This document shows, piece after piece, positions 18,405 to 27,291 of a stretch of DNA of 64,000 nucleotides. Positions within the stretch are counted from its first letter, which is position 1. Every line of letters begins with the position of its first letter. Location: NCBI GenBank assembly GCA_002328865.1, contig DCWO01000072.1, positions 3,465-67,464 on the forward strand, written 5' to 3'. The notes under the pieces were generated by a model. The model had not been told where the DNA came from and made no database searches. It saw nothing but the letters and a program-made list of their open reading frames with translations. A program made the position numbers and the translations under genes. The stretch comes from Dehalococcoidia bacterium UBA2160 (GTDB lineage: Bacteria > Chloroflexota > Dehalococcoidia > Lucifugimonadales > UBA1123).

Positions 18405-19355
18405 ATGAAACAACGCACATTCGGAAACTCAGATCTGACCACGTCGATAATCGGTTTCGGCGGATGGCCCATGGGCCGCGGTCACTACGGCTCGTTCGAC
18501 GAGGACGAGGTGATTCGAGCGATCCACGCAGCCATCGACATGGGCGTCACGCTGTTTGACACCGCCGCGGTTTACGGCTGGGGCGAGGGCGAGAAGCTGC
18601 TTGGCCGAGCTCTGAAAGGCAAACGCGACCAGGTGGCGCTGGTCAGCAAAGGAGGCCTCGATTGGGAAGACTCGGGCGCAGCGTCCGGGCGGAACAGCTC
18701 GCGGGAGCACTTGACCAGCGGCCTGGAAGAGAGCCTCCGCAATCTGCAGACAGACTACCTCGACCTGTACCTGATCCACTGGCCGGACGAATCACGGCCG
18801 TTCTCCGAGCCGATGGAGACGTTCACCGATTTCCAGCGCGACGGCAAAATCCGTCACGGCGGCGTCAGCAACTTCAGCCCCGAGCAGATGCGCGACGCCC
18901 TCGACACGTTCCCGATCGTCACCAACCAGGTAGGCTACCACCTCTTCGATTTCCGGACCGAAGCAGAGATCATGCCTTTCTGTCGTGAGAACGGACTCGG
19001 CATCATGGCGTACGGACCGCTGGCCCACGGTCTCCTTACCGGAGCGATGACTCCGGAAACCACCTTCGAGGATGACGACTGGCGTCGGAGCCTGAGGGCT
19101 TTCGGTCAGCCGATCTTCGAAGGAGAAACGTTCCTCGAGAATCTACGCAAGGTGGACACGCTCAAGGAACTGGCCGCGTCCAAGGGCATGACCGTGGCCC
19201 AGCTCGCGCTCTCCTGGGTGATCGCCGAGGAAGTCGTGAGCGTAGCGCTGGTCGGGACCCGGAAGCCGGAAGAGATCGAGCAGAACGTCAAAGCCGCCGA
19301 ATGGGAGATGTCACCGGCGGAACGCGATGAGATCAGAGCGATTGTGACAAGGTAG
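18405..19355 (+). CDS. aldo/keto reductase
   Basis: This 316-residue TIM-barrel protein has the AKR tetrad: D in LFDTAAVYGWGEGEKLLG, Y of the same segment, K in VALVSKGG and H in LYLIHWPDE. The C-terminal ALVGTRKPEEIEQNVKAAEW binds NADP(H). ATG 18405 is preceded by AAAGAGGAG; an in-frame start at 18345 would add 20 low-complexity residues. The family interconverts aldehydes or ketones and alcohols. The neighbours suggest sugar or sugar-acid metabolism. Confidence 0.9.
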   Translation: MKQRTFGNSDLTTSIIGFGGWPMGRGHYGSFDEDEVIRAIHAAIDMGVTLFDTAAVYGWGEGEKLLGRALKGKRDQVALVSKGGLDWEDSGAASGRNSSREHLTSGLEESLRNLQTDYLDLYLIHWPDESRPFSEPMETFTDFQRDGKIRHGGVSNFSPEQMRDALDTFPIVTNQVGYHLFDFRTEAEIMPFCRENGLGIMAYGPLAHGLLTGAMTPETTFEDDDWRRSLRAFGQPIFEGETFLENLRKVDTLKELAASKGMTVAQLALSWVIAEEVVSVALVGTRKPEEIEQNVKAAEWEMSPAERDEIRAIVTR

Positions 19356-19412
19356 ACGTTCGGAGCCGATTACGAGCAACAGCAACCAGTTTTCGCGGGA
19401 GGGCGCTGAATT

Positions 19413-20258
19413 ATGGCGAGGCGTATGGATGGCAAGGTTGCAGTCGTGACCGGCGGGACGAGCGGCATCGGCGCACGGACGGCGGTGGTGTTCGTCGAGC
19501 ACGGCGCCAACGTGGTCATCGCGGGACGCTCGGTCGACAAGGGCGAGGCGTTGGCGGACCGCTTGGGCGAAAACGCGATCTTCGTCCGCACTGACGTCAC
19601 GGTCGAGGCCGACGTCAAGGCGATGATCGACAGCGCAGTCGGGCGCTTCGGACGGATCGACTGCCTGTTCAACAACGCCGGTTCAGGCGGACCGGGCGGC
19701 AGAATCGAAGACGTGACGTTGGCGGATTTCGAGGCGGGATTCTCGGTGCTCGTCGGAGGCGTTTTCCTCGGCATCAAGTACGCCGCTCCCGTGATGAAGA
19801 AGCAACGGAGCGGAAGCATCATCAACGATTCGAGCATTGCCGGGTCGCGGGTCGGTTTCGGCGGCACGACGTACAGCGCCGCCAAAGCAGCCGTGAACCA
19901 GCTCACGAAGTGTGTCGCCATGGAACTGGCGTCGTTCGGCATCCGCGTCAACAGCATCTCTCCAGGCGCCATCGCCACGCCCATATTCGCGAGCGCGTTC
20001 GGAATGGACGCCGCCGCCGCGGACGCCTCGGTGGACGCCGTAATCAAACACTTCGACAAATCGTTGCCGCTCAAACGGTCCGGATTAACCGACGACATCG
20101 CGTATGGGGCGTTGTACCTGGCAAGCGACGAAGGCAGTTTTGTCACCGGCCACGACCTGGTCATCGACTCGGGCATCTCCGTTGGGAGGACACGGCAGGA
20201 GCAGGCAGAACTGTTCCAGGGGATCGCAGACGCTATCAGAGACGGAACCAGCGCTTAG
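19413..20258 (+). CDS. short-chain dehydrogenase/reductase
   Basis: This 281-residue classical SDR has VTGGTSGIGARTAVVF for NAD(P), NNAGSGGPGG, the active site TTYSAAKAAVNQLTKC (YxxxK) and the C-terminal GHDLVIDSGISVG. The GR pair in VIAGRSVDKG at the end of strand 2 hints at NADP preference. GGGAGGG lies just upstream of the ATG. It follows the aldo/keto reductase by 57 bp and may share its transcript. Confidence 0.9.
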   Translation: MARRMDGKVAVVTGGTSGIGARTAVVFVEHGANVVIAGRSVDKGEALADRLGENAIFVRTDVTVEADVKAMIDSAVGRFGRIDCLFNNAGSGGPGGRIEDVTLADFEAGFSVLVGGVFLGIKYAAPVMKKQRSGSIINDSSIAGSRVGFGGTTYSAAKAAVNQLTKCVAMELASFGIRVNSISPGAIATPIFASAFGMDAAAADASVDAVIKHFDKSLPLKRSGLTDDIAYGALYLASDEGSFVTGHDLVIDSGISVGRTRQEQAELFQGIADAIRDGTSA

Positions 20259-20494
20259 TTATCGACTGTGGGCGCCTCACCATGTTCCTGAGAGCCCTTC
20301 ACTTGCGGAGCGGATTATCGCCCCGGAAGGGACAGCAGGGACTCAAGGGAGCGTCTACGACGATTTGAGTCGGTGGTAGAGTCGAATGGAAATCCGATTA
20401 TGCACAACCGCCGACAGAATAGCGATCACACCTGCTTCACCATCTCGTACGATGGCTCTTCGACCGGCAGCCGATCGCCGTTGTCAGTAATACG

Positions 20495-20923
20495 TTACCA
20501 ACGATCCACGATCAATTCCGGTTCCTTCTCGTAACCCAGCCGTTCGTACAGGCGAATCGCGTTGATATTGTCCACGGCGACTTCCAGATGGACTGCCGCC
20601 AGGTTTCGGCGCCGTGCTTGATCTTCGACGGCTGCCACCAGCGCCGTGCCGATGCCGAGTCGACGATACGACTGTCCGACGTCGAGGGCAAAGCACCGCA
20701 GCGAACCTGGTCGCTCGCGACGGGCGCCGCCGATGCTCACGGACCCGACCGGATGCCCGTCGATCTCCGCTACGAGCAGGACACGATGGCCGTCGAGGTG
20801 CTCCTGCCACCGATTGGCGATCTGCCAGTGACTCACTTCAGGCTCGAGCGCGGACGCCAACTGAGCGGCATCGCCGGCTTTCGCTTCTCGTATCAGGAGA
20901 TTGGAGTGTTTCGCGTCAGTCAC
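20495..20923 (-). CDS. GNAT family N-acetyltransferase (RimI-like)
   Basis: This 142-residue single-domain acetyltransferase has motif A VGQSYRRLGIGTALVAAVED (acetyl-CoA binding) and the following HLEVAVDNINAIRLYERLGY, typical of RimI-like GNATs. The upstream 236-bp gap (20259-20494) contains no gene that I can support. The target is unknown. Confidence 0.86.
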   Translation of the reverse strand: MTDAKHSNLLIREAKAGDAAQLASALEPEVSHWQIANRWQEHLDGHRVLLVAEIDGHPVGSVSIGGARRERPGSLRCFALDVGQSYRRLGIGTALVAAVEDQARRRNLAAVHLEVAVDNINAIRLYERLGYEKEPELIVDRW

Positions 20924-21050
20924 AGTATCGGCCTATTGGTAGAGTTCACGGTTGGTTCCGCAAACCTGATCGATTGCACAGATACAACATTGCTAAGGGG
21001 AAACGGCGCGGCCTGGCGTCGTCGGCACGCTTGCCTTGTACGCACCGGCT

Positions 21051-22757
21051 TCAACCGCCGGTGAAGTCCGAGCGGAGAAAGTCGAAGTCGCATCCCTGAT
21101 CGGCCTGCTGCGCGTGTTGAGCGTACATCCATCCGTAGCCGCGGTTGTAGCGTGGGGCGACCGGCGGCGTGCCGACCAAACGGCTTCGGATCTCTCGTTC
21201 CTCGACCAGCAGATCGAGTTTCCGGTTCGGGACGTCGAGCAGGATCTGGTCGCCGGTGCGGACGGCTGCCAACGGACCGCCTGCCGCCGATTCCGGGGTG
21301 ACGTGCACGACCACGGTGCCGAAAGCCGTTCCACTCATGCGCGCGTCGCTGAGACGGACCATGTCCCGGACGCCGGTGGCGAGAATCTTCTTCGGGAGCG
21401 GCAAGAAGCCCCACTCCGGCATCCCCGGCGCGCCGATTGGGCCTCCGTTGCGCATGACAAGCACGTCCTCGGGCCGCACGTCGAGGTCGGGGTCGTCGAT
21501 GCGGGCCAGCAGATCGTCATGGTCTTCGAATACGAGAGCCCGTCCCTGGTGCGTCAGGAGGCTCTGAGACGCCGCCGTGGGTTTGATGATCGCTCCGGTG
21601 GGCGCGAGGTTGCCCCGGACAACGGCTAGCCCGCCTTCGGGGTCCATCGGGTTGTCCATGGAGCGGAGAAGCTCTGGTTTGTAGTTGACGGCGCCCTCGA
21701 TGTTCTCGCCGAGCGTCCGTCCGGTCACGGTCGGAAGGCTGGTGTCGAGCAGCGGTTCGATCTCCTTCAGCAGTGCGGACAGTCCGCCGGCGTAGTAGAA
21801 ATCCTCCATCAGAAACTCGCCCGAGGGCTTCAAGTTCAGGAGGAACGGCGTTGTCCGCGCGAGCTCGTCGAACAACGACAGAGGAAGATCGACGCCCAAC
21901 CTGCCCGCGATCGCCATCAGGTGGATGATCGCGTTGGTGGAGCCGCCGATGGCATGCAGCGTCCGGATCCCGTTCTCGAACGACTCGCGAGTCATGATCC
22001 GCGACGGACGCATGTCGTCTTCGATCAGGCGAAGGATCTGACGGCCCGCCGACTCCGCAAGCCGCAGGCGGCGCGAGTCCACGGCGGGGATGGCCGCGTT
22101 GCCGGGCGGCGCGATGCCCATGGCCTCGACCACGGACGCCATGGTGGATGCAGTGCCCATGACCATGCAGTGGCCGGGGCTGCGGACGATGCAGGTCTGA
22201 AGCTCGGACCAGTCCTCCTCGGTGATTCGCCCGGCCCGGAGCTCGATTTCGTAGCGCCGGCAGTCGGTGCAGGAGCCAAGTTCCTCACCGCGCCAGTTGG
22301 CTTTGAGCTGCGGACCGCCGGTCACGAGTATGGCCGGTATGTCCGCGCTGGCTGCGCCCATCAGCAGGGCAGGGGTGGTCTTGTCGCAGCCGCCCAGGAG
22401 AATGACGCCGTCGAGCGGGTTGGCCCGGATGGACTCTTCGACGTCCATGCTCATCAGGTTGCGAAAGAGCATGGTCGTGGGCCGCATGTTGTACTCGCCC
22501 AGCGACATCACCGGGAACTCCATCGGGAAGCCGCCGGCTTGCCACACCCCGCGCTTCACCGCCTCGGCAAGCCCCCGAAGGTGGGAGTTGCAATGCGTGA
22601 GCTCACTCCAGGTGTTGCAGATGCCGATGACCGGTTTGCCCTCGAAAGCGTCGTGTGTGTGCCCTTCGGCCATGAACGCGGCGCGCCGAAGCCAGCCATA
22701 CAACTCAGGCGTGTCGAACCACTCCCGGCTTCTGAGATTGTCGGTGCGTTGCTCCAT
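21051..22757 (-). CDS. IlvD/Edd family dehydratase (dihydroxy-acid or sugar-acid dehydratase)
   Basis: This 568-residue protein is of full family length. The iron-sulfur cysteines are visible in GICNTWSELTHCN, LLGGCDKTTPALLMGAA and SCTDCRRYE. PGHCMVMGTASTMASVVEAM and the Lys/Ser region near SDARMSG are also conserved. The family removes water from dihydroxy acids (branched-chain synthesis) or from aldonates such as arabonate, xylonate or gluconate. No other ilv genes are near, and sugar-acid enzymes surround it, so an aldonate dehydratase is favoured. A 20-bp near-palindrome lies 25 bp upstream of the start. Confidence 0.87.
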   Translation of the reverse strand: MEQRTDNLRSREWFDTPELYGWLRRAAFMAEGHTHDAFEGKPVIGICNTWSELTHCNSHLRGLAEAVKRGVWQAGGFPMEFPVMSLGEYNMRPTTMLFRNLMSMDVEESIRANPLDGVILLGGCDKTTPALLMGAASADIPAILVTGGPQLKANWRGEELGSCTDCRRYEIELRAGRITEEDWSELQTCIVRSPGHCMVMGTASTMASVVEAMGIAPPGNAAIPAVDSRRLRLAESAGRQILRLIEDDMRPSRIMTRESFENGIRTLHAIGGSTNAIIHLMAIAGRLGVDLPLSLFDELARTTPFLLNLKPSGEFLMEDFYYAGGLSALLKEIEPLLDTSLPTVTGRTLGENIEGAVNYKPELLRSMDNPMDPEGGLAVVRGNLAPTGAIIKPTAASQSLLTHQGRALVFEDHDDLLARIDDPDLDVRPEDVLVMRNGGPIGAPGMPEWGFLPLPKKILATGVRDMVRLSDARMSGTAFGTVVVHVTPESAAGGPLAAVRTGDQILLDVPNRKLDLLVEEREIRSRLVGTPPVAPRYNRGYGWMYAQHAQQADQGCDFDFLRSDFTGG

Positions 22758-22781
22758 GTAACCGTGCTCCTGGCTTTCGTT

Positions 22782-22801
22782 GTCGCTAGTCGACCAGCGA
22801 C
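22782..22801 (-). promoter_or_regulatory. palindromic operator candidate upstream of the IlvD/Edd gene
   Basis: A 20-bp sequence is symmetric at 18 of 20 positions around a central GTCGAC, with outer arms GTCGCT and AGCGAC. It lies 25-44 bp upstream of the dehydratase start. That location fits a repressor site, but no regulator gene is next to it. Confidence 0.4.
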
Positions 22802-22940
22802 CATGATACTACGGTGTATGAAGTCGCGTTGAGAAGTTGTGGGCGTCGGACGGCTGTGATGTCGCAGGACAGTCGCCCGGTAGCGCTCCTCGGGACATCC
22901 CGCATCCAACGCCGCCAATCGGCGCCGTCCTGGCATTTGG

Positions 22941-23747
22941 TTAAGCCAAGAGCGTTTGCCAGAAAGCTCGCGCTGCATCAATGTTTGCGCGCGTCATGTC
23001 CGCAGGCGGCGACAACACAAACGCCGGCCGGTCACTCCAGTCTAATCCCACCGGTTCCACGGTCGCCTCAACGAGTCGCCGGTACAGCCGGATTCGCTCG
23101 GGCCGGCTTGTCTCCCGGCAGCAGTCCATGAACAGGGCGAGGTAGTCAGAATCGTTGGCTTGCCAGTGGCGAACAGCGTCCTTTTCGCCCTTCCATGGCA
23201 TGCCCCGTACCCAGAAATAGTCCACCATGAGATTTGCGAGCTGGTACAACATGCGCAGGTCGATAGCTTGTTGGTACACCTGGTCGGGAGAGTCCAGCAT
23301 ACGCTCCGTTTGCGCCAGATTGTACAGCGCCTTATCGGCGCGCGAATTCGATTCCCCGTCTCCGAAACTTGGCGGGCCAGCACCCTCGACAACCTTGTCT
23401 CGAAGCGTCGCCAGGCAACCGCTCCTGTCCAGGACAATGGTTCCGGACGGCATCCAATTGCAGTAGATGGATCGGGGATCGGACCACGATAGGGCGCCTG
23501 GATCGACCTGGGCCTGAGCCACGATTTCCTGGCGTGTTGTAAACACGAGGTCCACCAGCACACCTTGGCAAAACACCGTCCCATTAGTGATCGTCAGCGG
23601 CCGATCCGCCAGTACGACGAGAAGATCACGGTCGCTGTACGGATTTTGCGTCGGTTTGCCAGTCGAACCCATCAGCATCAGCCCGTCAACCAGCGGGTTC
23701 GCCTTCAGTCGTTCGACCAGTATTTCGAATTCCAATTGCCGCCGCAC
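22941..23747 (-). CDS. nucleotidyltransferase-domain protein
   Basis: This 268-residue protein (GTG start) has a minimal nucleotidyltransferase signature near the N-terminus: MLMGSTGKPTQNPYSDRDLL, that is GS followed by DxD, with a further acidic strand in VLVDLVF. The C-terminal 150 residues are helical, as in aminoglycoside or lincosamide nucleotidyltransferases and related AntA/B-like proteins. It lies 33 bp downstream of an unknown protein gene and in line with argS, so the three may be co-transcribed. The substrate is unknown and resistance should not be assumed. Confidence 0.7.
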   Translation of the reverse strand: MRRQLEFEILVERLKANPLVDGLMLMGSTGKPTQNPYSDRDLLVVLADRPLTITNGTVFCQGVLVDLVFTTRQEIVAQAQVDPGALSWSDPRSIYCNWMPSGTIVLDRSGCLATLRDKVVEGAGPPSFGDGESNSRADKALYNLAQTERMLDSPDQVYQQAIDLRMLYQLANLMVDYFWVRGMPWKGEKDAVRHWQANDSDYLALFMDCCRETSRPERIRLYRRLVEATVEPVGLDWSDRPAFVLSPPADMTRANIDAARAFWQTLLA

Positions 23748-23780
23748 CTCACCGGTATTCCCGGACCTAGCAGGCGAAAG

Positions 23781-24509
23781 CTACCCGCCCTCCGACTGTT
23801 CGTCTCCGGCGGCGCTTTCCTCGTCCGGGGCCTCATCCGCAGGATCGTCGGCAGAGAAGGGAATGTCCGGATCGGCTGCCATTTGCGCGGCCTGCATAGC
23901 GCGAACCTGATTGTCGATCCAGCGTTTGAGGGCGTCCAGGGCCGGGGGAGCGACGTAGAAAACCTGGATGTCGGCGGCGAACTGCACGCGGTGGTCCTCG
24001 CGGACGAACAGGACTCCGACCTCACCCTCTCCCAGCGTTTCTTGAATGCGTTCGGCGATCTTCGAGTATCGTGCCTGGAGCGTGGACTGAAAACCTTCCA
24101 TCGCCATGGTCATCACTTTTTCCGAGGAAGGCCCCATGGACAAGATACGCTGCCAGTCGGTGTGCTCGTTGACCATCTCGCCATCTTCGGTCGCCACCAA
24201 GTTGGCGTCAGAGCTGGCCAGGGCTTGAATGAATCCGCACCCCATCGGGTTCATGGTCTCAATCAACGGAATGGCGGCGTCGCCTTCCTCGAACAGCATC
24301 TCGTGGAAGACATGGTTCACCTGGCCCAGGGTGCGCTCGAGGTTGCCCACTGCGTCGCGCACCTCCGACCAGTAGCGTTGGAGCATCGTCTCGGCCTCGT
24401 CTCCCACTCCGGGCGGGAAGACGTAGTTGGGCACCAGAAACAGTTTGCGGGCGCTGCCGTAACTGTCGGCTCTGGGTTTGGGCATCTGTGAAAGCGGTTG
24501 CTGAGTCAT
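23781..24509 (-). CDS. protein of unknown function, 242 aa
   Basis: I do not recognise a family. The protein is mostly helical, with a conserved-looking core (KLFLVPNYVFPPGVGDEAET, then RYWSEVRDAVGNLERTLGQV). The last 40 residues are very acidic and probably disordered. There is no signal peptide or membrane segment. It sits between argS (upstream) and the nucleotidyltransferase on the same strand, so a housekeeping expression pattern is likely. Confidence 0.7.
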   Translation of the reverse strand: MTQQPLSQMPKPRADSYGSARKLFLVPNYVFPPGVGDEAETMLQRYWSEVRDAVGNLERTLGQVNHVFHEMLFEEGDAAIPLIETMNPMGCGFIQALASSDANLVATEDGEMVNEHTDWQRILSMGPSSEKVMTMAMEGFQSTLQARYSKIAERIQETLGEGEVGVLFVREDHRVQFAADIQVFYVAPPALDALKRWIDNQVRAMQAAQMAADPDIPFSADDPADEAPDEESAAGDEQSEGG

Positions 24510-24597
24510 CTGCGATAGTCACTCCTGGGGTGTTCTCGCGGGGCCGTCCCGAACGTCGTTGTGGTTTATGCGGGGACGGTGGCCTTCGGGTTTGGCC

Positions 24598-26274
24598 TTA
24601 CATCTGCTCTGGGGTGCTCATGCTCATGAGGTCCAGGCAATTGGCAAGCACGATCTTGGCTGCTGAGCATAGCTGTAGGCGTGCCCGGGTCAATTCTTCT
24701 TGGCCCTCGACGTTGGATACGACACGGCACTGCTGGTAGAACGTGTGGAACGCGTAGGCCAGCTCTTGCGCATAGTGAGGCAGATGGTGAGGTTCGAGAT
24801 TCTCCGCCATCATCTGCACGAGCTCGGGCAGCACGGTCATCTTGCGGACGAGGTCCAGTTCGGCTTCGTGCGTCAGCAGCGACAGATCGGCGTTCGAGTG
24901 GTCGATGCCTTGATCTTCGGCTTTCGCCAGGATTCCGGCGATGCGCGCGTGGGCGTACTGCACATAGTAGACGGGGTTGTCGCTGGATTCTCGTTTCGCG
25001 AGTTCGAGATCGAACTCCATCTGGGTTTCAGCCGCTCGCGACAGGAAGAAGAAGCGGCAAGCATCGACCCCTACCTCGTCCACGAGCTCGTCGATGGTGA
25101 TGATGTTGCCGGCGCGCTTCGAAGCCCGGACCAACTCGTCGCCGCGTTTGAAACTCACCATCTGGTAGATGATCAGGTCCAGGTTGTCCGGGTCGAAGCC
25201 GAGGGCGCGGACGGCGGTCTTCATCCGGTTGACATGTCCCTGATGGTCCGCGCCCCAGATATTGACGACACGGTCGAAACCCCGACCTTCGAATTTTTCA
25301 TGGTGGTAGGCGATGTCGGAGGCGAAGTAAGTGTGCGCTCCATTGCTCCGCACGAGCACGTTGTCCTTGTCCTCACCTAGAGCGCTGGATGCGAACCAAA
25401 CGGCGCCGTCGCGCTCCTCGATGTGACCTTCGTCTTCGATGATCTTCATGACCCGATCATAGCGTCCCGAATCAAACAGGGACTGCTCGCTGAACCACAG
25501 ATCGTAGGAGACTCCGAGCCGGTCCAGGTTTACGCGGAGGGCGTCGATCATTCGCTCCACGCCGACTGCGCCGATCCGGTTCACGGCTTCCGCCGGCGGC
25601 ATCGTCAGGTATGCTTCGCCGTCCGCTACGTTGATCTCCGAAGCCAGGTGTGACATGTACTCGCCCTGGTATCCGCCCTCGGGCACGGGCGCGTCTCGAC
25701 CGTGAAGCTGGAGGTACCGAGCGTACAGGCTCTCGTGGAACAACTCGATCTGCGTGCCAGCGTCGTTGACGTAGTACTCGCGTTGGACGTCGTATCCCGC
25801 GGCGTCGAGTATCTTGGCCAGCGCGCTTCCGATGACCGCTCCCCGAGCGTGTCCGACGTGAAGCGGGCCGGTCGGGTTTACGCTCACAAATTCGACCTGC
25901 ACCCGGCGTCCCGCCCCGACCTCGCCGTGTCCGTAGCGGTCGCCCTGAGCGATCACAGCCGCCACCTGGTCCTGGCGCCATCCGTCGCTCATCGCAAAAT
26001 TGATGAATCCCGGCCTGGCGGTCCACACTCGCTCGAATACGCCGCCGGACGGGATGTGCTCAGCGATTTTATCTGCGATAGCCAGCGGGTCCATTCGCAT
26101 CGGGCGGGCCAGCTTGAGGGGTAGGGTGCAGGAGAGGTCTCCGTGCTCAGGGTTGTTGGGCCGTTCGATGCCGGGATCTTCGACATCGGCTTCGGGCAAG
26201 CTGCCATTCACTTGCGCTTGGCGAAGACCCTGGAGGACGATCTCGGCGACGTCGTTGCGTAATTCTGTGGTCAT
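24598..26274 (-). CDS. argS: arginyl-tRNA synthetase
   Basis: This 558-residue class I synthetase charges tRNA-Arg. The HIGH-type motif appears as NPTGPLHVGHARGAVIG. The region usually holding KMSKS reads VRASKRAGNIITIDEL, as in many ArgS proteins. The N-terminal Add-1 domain and the C-terminal DALR anticodon-binding domain (LPHYAQELAYAFHTFYQQCR) are both present. It heads a minus-strand group with two smaller genes. A TATAAT box on the minus strand at 26344-26349 is about 70 bases upstream. Confidence 0.95.
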   Translation of the reverse strand: MTTELRNDVAEIVLQGLRQAQVNGSLPEADVEDPGIERPNNPEHGDLSCTLPLKLARPMRMDPLAIADKIAEHIPSGGVFERVWTARPGFINFAMSDGWRQDQVAAVIAQGDRYGHGEVGAGRRVQVEFVSVNPTGPLHVGHARGAVIGSALAKILDAAGYDVQREYYVNDAGTQIELFHESLYARYLQLHGRDAPVPEGGYQGEYMSHLASEINVADGEAYLTMPPAEAVNRIGAVGVERMIDALRVNLDRLGVSYDLWFSEQSLFDSGRYDRVMKIIEDEGHIEERDGAVWFASSALGEDKDNVLVRSNGAHTYFASDIAYHHEKFEGRGFDRVVNIWGADHQGHVNRMKTAVRALGFDPDNLDLIIYQMVSFKRGDELVRASKRAGNIITIDELVDEVGVDACRFFFLSRAAETQMEFDLELAKRESSDNPVYYVQYAHARIAGILAKAEDQGIDHSNADLSLLTHEAELDLVRKMTVLPELVQMMAENLEPHHLPHYAQELAYAFHTFYQQCRVVSNVEGQEELTRARLQLCSAAKIVLANCLDLMSMSTPEQM

Positions 26275-26343
26275 TAGCAGAGCTGCCTATTGCTCGGGGC
26301 GATTTCTCAGTCTCATCGGTGGCTTGAGTCGGTTGCGTCACCC

Positions 26344-26374
26344 ATTATAGCCGCCTGCGCGAATCGGATTCCAA
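26344..26374 (-). promoter_or_regulatory. probable argS promoter
   Basis: On the minus strand TTGGAA (26369-26374) and a perfect TATAAT (26344-26349) are 19 bp apart, upstream of the argS start at 26274. The spacing is slightly long. Confidence 0.4.
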
Positions 26375-26492
26375 TCGGAAAGTCACGCGCGGCGATCTTC
26401 ACCTCACTGGTCCTGCGCGGTCGCAACAGATGGGGTAGGATTGCCATGCACCCATGACGGGGTGCTTTCGCAGAATCGCTGGAGGATGTCCG

Positions 26493-27278
26493 ATGGTCGA
26501 ACGCAAACCGCGTCTGGAAGGGAAGGTCGCAATAGTTGCCGGGGCCGGCTCCCAAGGGCAGATCATGGGCAACGGGAAGGCGACTGCGATTCTCATGGCG
26601 CGCGAAGGGGCCAGCGTGTTGCTCGTGGACGCCGTCGAAGATCGCGCAGCCGAGACGCTGGACGCGATCGCCGCCGAGGGCGGAACGGCGTCGGTGTTCG
26701 CGGGCGACGTCACCAACGCCGCCGATTGCCAGGCGATGGTCGAGCAGGCCGTCGCGAGTTATGGGCGGCTGGACATCCTGCACAACAACGTCGGCATCGG
26801 CGGAGCGGGGACCGTGCTCGAGGTCACAGAAGAGGTGTGGGACCGCGTCATGGCGGTCAACGTGAAGAGCATGATGCTGACCAGTAAGTGCGCGATACCG
26901 CACATGGTCGCGGGCGGCGGCGGAGCGATCACGAACGTCTCGTCGATATCCGCCGTGAGGCCCCGGGGCCTGACCGCATACAGCGTGTCCAAGGGCGGCG
27001 TCATCGCCCTCACGCAAGCCATGGCCATCGACCACGCGAAGGACCTGGTGAGAGTCAACTGCATCATGCCCGGTCCGGTCTACACGTCGATGGTGGCCGT
27101 CAACATGACCGAGGAGCGCCGCGACGCCCGACGTCGCGCCTCGCCCCTTCAGGTCGAAGGCACGGCGTGGGACATCGGCTGGGCCGGCGTGTATCTGGCC
27201 AGCGACGAAGCCAGATGGGTCACCGGCGTGATCCTGCCCGTGGACGGCGGCGTCACCATCGCCAGCCCGTCAAGATGA
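26493..27278 (+). CDS. short-chain dehydrogenase/reductase
   Basis: This 261-residue SDR has an unusual nucleotide-binding loop, VAGAGSQGQIMGNGKATAIL, where the loop between the glycines is extended. It keeps NNVGIGGAG, the catalytic YSVSKGGV and the closing VILPVDGGVTIAS. ATG 26493 follows GGAGG (26481-26485), so the 13 residues upstream in the same frame are probably not translated. It is divergent from argS and convergent with the RidA-repeat gene. Confidence 0.88.
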   Translation: MVERKPRLEGKVAIVAGAGSQGQIMGNGKATAILMAREGASVLLVDAVEDRAAETLDAIAAEGGTASVFAGDVTNAADCQAMVEQAVASYGRLDILHNNVGIGGAGTVLEVTEEVWDRVMAVNVKSMMLTSKCAIPHMVAGGGGAITNVSSISAVRPRGLTAYSVSKGGVIALTQAMAIDHAKDLVRVNCIMPGPVYTSMVAVNMTEERRDARRRASPLQVEGTAWDIGWAGVYLASDEARWVTGVILPVDGGVTIASPSR

Positions 27279-27291
27279 GTTGCTAGCAGCT

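Noticed and set aside
22941..23747. Aminoglycoside resistance gene
   Set aside because: Only the generic nucleotidyltransferase signature is visible; no specific antibiotic-modifying family signature is recognisable.
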